Positions 61,131-64,000 of a stretch of 64,000 nt of DNA are shown here, piece after piece. Below the pieces are notes generated by a model. That model ran no database searches and was not told the origin of the DNA. It saw only the letters and a list, made by a program, of their open reading frames with translations. Source of the DNA: Moduliflexus sp964602655. Its GTDB lineage: Bacteria; Moduliflexota; Moduliflexia; Moduliflexales; Moduliflexaceae. The position numbers and the translations under genes were made by a program. The first letter of the stretch is position 1. Every line of letters begins with the position of its first letter. The stretch covers positions 39,438 to 103,437 of the forward strand of contig CAZRSF010000011.1 of assembly GCA_964602655.1 (NCBI GenBank). Reading direction: 5' to 3'.

Positions 61131-61159
61131 CCCCGTCAGGGTTCGAAACCCTGACGGGG
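61131..61159. repeat. palindrome, CAGGGTTCGAAACC
   Basis: CCCCGTCAGGGTTTCG-like arm (CCCCGTCAGGGTT) facing its complement AACCCTGACGGGG, ten bases after the transporter stop. It is the first part of a composite element reaching to about 61276. Confidence 0.8.
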
Positions 61160-61164
61160 GTTAT

Positions 61165-61276
61165 TAAAAATCAATCCTTGCATCTATAATATTACAGCAT
61201 TATTCATTGCTGTTGAAACTGAAGAAGGATTCTCAAGGCGAAGCTTTGGCCGCAAAAGCACTCCTCGGATCGAGCC
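61165..61276. repeat. linker plus degenerate GGAGTGC inverted repeat
   Basis: CTTGCATCTATAATATTACA (61173-61192), then an ACAGCATTATTCATTGCTGT segment, then CAAGGCGAAGCTTTGGCCGC and AAAGCACTCCTC. The reverse complement of this block parallels 31717-31803; its CTTGCATCTATAATATTA part also pairs with the inverted linker at 55103-55118. Confidence 0.6.
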
Positions 61277-61331
61277 GATACGAACGAATAGCGCGGTACA
61301 TCAAAAAGACTTCATCTCAAGGGGGCAACTC

Positions 61332-61691
61332 ATGACCATTTTGGTGATTGACGATGATCGACATGCGCTGACATTCCTTAAAACAGCGTTAGAAAAAGTC
61401 GGACATAGCGCGATTATCGCCGATAACGGCGGAGACGCGCTTTCGATTTTAGCGCATACGCCAATCAACCTTATTCTTTTAGACATCATGATGCCAGGCA
61501 TGGATGGTTATGAGTTTTGTACGGCCGCGCGTTCCGAGCCGCAATTCGAATACATCCCGATCATTTTTCTCTCCGCGCTTTCTTCGTTGGACGACATTGC
61601 CACAGCCATGATTTCCGGCGCAGACGATTATTTGACCAAGCCGATCCGTTTGCAGGAATTATACGCCAAGATTGATGAATACGCGATGTAA
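61332..61691 (+). CDS. single-domain response regulator (receiver)
   Basis: A 119-residue stand-alone receiver domain. Acidic pocket VIDDDRHALT, phospho-acceptor Asp51 (LLDIMMPGMDGY), Thr/Ser in FLSALSS and Lys103 (LTKP) are all present. No output domain, so it may shuttle phosphate between kinases, for example to the receiver-rich kinases at 9461-14691; the partner is unknown. AAGGGGG lies before the ATG. Confidence 0.92.
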   Translation: MTILVIDDDRHALTFLKTALEKVGHSAIIADNGGDALSILAHTPINLILLDIMMPGMDGYEFCTAARSEPQFEYIPIIFLSALSSLDDIATAMISGADDYLTKPIRLQELYAKIDEYAM

Positions 61692-61805
61692 AAAACTAAT
61701 GATACCAACTGCCTTTCGAACGATCATATTCGCGTTGTACGTCGAAACTGTTGTTTCGACGAGGGCGAAACAACAGTTTCGACGTACAATTTACGATCTA
61801 TTTTT
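61692..61805. repeat. composite element with TACC linker and long GAAACTGTTG palindrome
   Basis: A linker (ATACCAACTGCC ... CGATCATATTC, 61703-61731) leads into 24-bp perfect arms starting TTGTACGTCGAAACTG at 61735-61758 and 61766-61789, then TACGATCTATT. The linker is shared with 20506-20535 and, inverted, 55077-55102; the palindrome belongs to the GAAACTG family. Confidence 0.75.
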
Positions 61806-61946
61806 CATGAAAACGCACCCAGCGCGCCCCTCTTTGCAAGAGATTTCTTATGAAACATTCTGCATACACTCAAGCATAGCAAGAACTGAGAGTATCGAAA
61901 ACAAAGGCGTTTACCGTATGAATATGTGTGCATAGGCTGACAAAAA

Positions 61947-64000
61947 TTACTGCGGCGGCTCGGTCGCCAATGTATTCCGAAAATGCAATTCGTTGACAAT
62001 CTCTTCGCCTAATGACGGATCGAATTCGATCGCGTTGTTGAACGCCTGCGCCGCTTTTTCCGTTTCGCCGACTCCCATATAATATTGCCCTAATTCGATT
62101 TGCGCCGCGCCATACATAATAATGACCCGTTCGATGTCCGGGTCCATCGCAATCCGAGTGTCGTCGAGAATTCCGCGAAATTGATAGCGCGCCCAGACCT
62201 CTTCATCCAGCGCGTCTCCGGGCATTTCGATTTTATACGTGATTCCGTTCGGCAGCAGCGGAAAGGGAAATTCAATCGAATGCACGCTGGAATAATCAAA
62301 ATAGATCGGTCGTTTTCCCTGCTGCGCTTCGACGATTTGCAGGATGTATTCGTACACGTCGTCTTCGTATTCCTCGCCGCCGTTCGAAGGCGTTTCGCGT
62401 TGAAACCACTCTGAAGGAAGTTCGTCGCGATACCACTCCAGGCTGAGATGCGGCACATGAATCACCGTCACGTCAGGCCGTGCGCCTTCGACCCATTGCA
62501 GATACCACAACGGAAACGCGCCGCTGTCTCCCCATGTGAATAAGATCGCATTCTGCTGCAATGACGTGAAAATGTTATTCGCGTAGTCATACGCCACATA
62601 ATTGCGGCTGCGGTCAACCTCGTTGACATTTCCCAACATCAAGGCCGCCGGGATCATCAGAAACGTCATGGACACGCCGAAGACCGCGCCATACTGCCAC
62701 AAGCGGCCAAACGGGGATGCGAGCCAGAGGAGTCCCCGCCCCGCCGCCATCATGCCAACGCCCATTAACGCGGCGAACAGCAGATAGATCGGCGTATGAA
62801 ATTCTTCCACCAAAAAGACGTTTTCGTCGGGCGGATCGCCGATAAATACGACAATCAGCGCGAATGAGACAATCGCGATGATCAGCGTCGCCGTCACGGT
62901 TCGATATCTGCATACGCCGTAGAATAGGCCGATGCCAATCAGAATCGTTCCTACGACGCCGAATTGCTGCGTGACTCTGACGGTTTGCAGCTGCCTGAAC
63001 AACAGGGAATGGACAAACACGTCGCAGATCCGCGCCAATCCGCGTTCCTGGCTGCGCCACACCGGCGGCGGCGGTTGCATGTCGTCAAACTCGTCGGCGG
63101 CTTTCGGCTTCGGTTCGCGCCCCAACAGGTCATTCCAGAGGGTCGGCAACGCCTCGCCGCGCGGCACGTCTTTGTAGCCTTCGCGCGTGATTAGCCATCG
63201 GAATTGCTGCCAGGTCGTCGCATGTCCCCAGTTGATCGGCGGCTGCGTGGCGGCGCGCAGCGGAATCAGGCCGTAAATCGTCAAACCGAGTCCGAAACAG
63301 AGGACAATCAACGCGAGTGGACGCGGACGCCGCAGAATGCGCGGCGCCGTCGCGACCACCAAAAACGCCGCCGGGATCGAGAACAGGATGATGGTCTGAT
63401 GATTGCCGAATCCCAGTCCGAACAGATACGCCACGAGATACAGCAGCCAGAGCCGCCGAATTTCCCCGCCCTGAAGGGGCGAAGAAATACAGCCAGGGGA
63501 TTCATCCCCAGGAACTGGCCGGGGCTGACTCCGCCGCCAGAGCAGCAGCAGCGCGATAATCGCGCCGCAGAAAGAGGCGTTCAGCGCATAGACTTCGGCA
63601 ATAAGCGCCTGACGCCAATGGGTGAGCGAATAGGCGAACGCCAGCCCGGCAATCATCGCCACCACCGGCGGCAGCATCCGTTCCGGGGCGGGTTTGCCGT
63701 TCGCCTGCGCCGGAGCGGAGCGCTCAGTCACGACAAGATACGTCACGCCATAGGCCATCAACGCCGCCAACGCCGCGAAAAAGGCGGACATCAGGTTGAG
63801 GCGATACGCCACGCCGCCGAACGGCAGATGCGAAAAGAGCCAGCCGAGCAGCGTGTAGAGCGGATAGCCCGGCGGATGCGCGACGCCGAAGGTCGCGGCT
63901 GCGGTAATCAATTCGCCGCTGTCAAAAAACGACACCGTCGGCGCAAGCGTTTTCACATACAGCGCAAACGCCGCCACACAGACAAAACATCCGTATATAT
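61947..64000 (-). CDS. DUF2723-family membrane glycosyltransferase-like protein, start outside the window
   Basis: A large membrane protein (at least 684 residues) with its N-terminus cut by the window edge. The frame remains open to 64000 and normal family members have about 10-20 more residues than the internal GTG at 63977 would give. TLAPTVSFFDSGELITAAAT followed by FGVAHPPGYPLYTLLG is the family hallmark with the conserved Asp-Ser-Gly-Glu. About ten helices follow, then a periplasmic C-terminal part with a TPR-like repeat (LGQYYMGVGETEKAAQAFNN). The DUF2723 family is related to GT-C glycosyltransferases; the reaction is unproved. Confidence 0.85.
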   Translation of the reverse strand, partial: IYGCFVCVAAFALYVKTLAPTVSFFDSGELITAAATFGVAHPPGYPLYTLLGWLFSHLPFGGVAYRLNLMSAFFAALAALMAYGVTYLVVTERSAPAQANGKPAPERMLPPVVAMIAGLAFAYSLTHWRQALIAEVYALNASFCGAIIALLLLWRRSQPRPVPGDESPGCISSPLQGGEIRRLWLLYLVAYLFGLGFGNHQTIILFSIPAAFLVVATAPRILRRPRPLALIVLCFGLGLTIYGLIPLRAATQPPINWGHATTWQQFRWLITREGYKDVPRGEALPTLWNDLLGREPKPKAADEFDDMQPPPPVWRSQERGLARICDVFVHSLLFRQLQTVRVTQQFGVVGTILIGIGLFYGVCRYRTVTATLIIAIVSFALIVVFIGDPPDENVFLVEEFHTPIYLLFAALMGVGMMAAGRGLLWLASPFGRLWQYGAVFGVSMTFLMIPAALMLGNVNEVDRSRNYVAYDYANNIFTSLQQNAILFTWGDSGAFPLWYLQWVEGARPDVTVIHVPHLSLEWYRDELPSEWFQRETPSNGGEEYEDDVYEYILQIVEAQQGKRPIYFDYSSVHSIEFPFPLLPNGITYKIEMPGDALDEEVWARYQFRGILDDTRIAMDPDIERVIIMYGAAQIELGQYYMGVGETEKAAQAFNNAIEFDPSLGEEIVNELHFRNTLATEPPQ

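Noticed and set aside
61131..61159. tRNA T-arm like sequence GGTTCGAAACC
   Set aside because: It is the centre of a simple palindrome; no cloverleaf, anticodon arm or acceptor stem could be built.
61672..61935. Small frame after the receiver gene
   Set aside because: It translates a palindromic element and its linker.

Overview
The window reads as chromosome from an uncultured or little-studied Gram-negative bacterium of moderate GC. Evidence for an outer membrane is the lipoprotein signals, an OmpA-like lipoprotein, RseC and a complete Rnf complex. Signal transduction is very rich: three receiver-kinase proteins, a poly-HAMP chemoreceptor, an adenylate cyclase, a diguanylate cyclase, a sigma-54 activator and a lone receiver. 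This gene style recalls the candidate phylum KSB3/Modulibacteria (Moduliflexus/Vecturithrix), but that is recollection, not a search result. No rRNA, tRNA or CRISPR array was recognised. A run of 10 N at 55903-55912 is a scaffold gap, so the two sides may not be truly contiguous.

Layout. 1-3491: 3'-truncated glgB, then a P460-like c-type cytochrome lipoprotein with a heme-sensor adenylate cyclase. 3679-6286: a small decayed defence hotspot with a cupin, a gutted type IIG restriction-methylase gene, a toxin-antitoxin pair and a HEPN-like protein. 6402-9393: AroM, HtpX, Fmt and a 61-residue protein. 9461-16483: three consecutive receiver/histidine kinase genes, an RMD1-family membrane protein and an unknown sensor-like protein. 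16767-22312: a large penicillin-binding protein with FHA-like segments, RNase T2, a phosphodiester-glycosidase-like protein and a membrane protein. 22386-24968: chemoreceptor. 25353-31495: apbE and rnfCDGEAB with a clear terminator, followed by RseC.

32433-44257: DUF4432, a STAS-like protein, an OmpA-like lipoprotein with a TPR-like partner, a sigma-54 activator, a second toxin-antitoxin pair, a pentapeptide-repeat protein, a lipase-like lipoprotein, two unknown proteins and a GGDEF protein. 44621-48503: an HD hydrolase, then a visibly AT-rich restriction-modification pair and an Rpn-type nuclease. 48500-55800: FAD dehydrogenase, site-2 protease, the ACT-UPF0210-Agl23-like operon and a secreted protein. 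55960-64000: prepilin, murG with a PATAN/DUF4388 protein, DUF2461, a DMT transporter, a receiver and a 5'-truncated DUF2723 membrane protein.

The most unusual feature is the intergenic space. More than twenty long inverted repeats sit between genes and fall into a few families. Several form composite elements in which recognisable linker sequences are shared while the palindromic core differs from copy to copy. Two copies of one family differ by a pair of substitutions that preserve perfect symmetry. This modular palindrome system is my best candidate for something undescribed.
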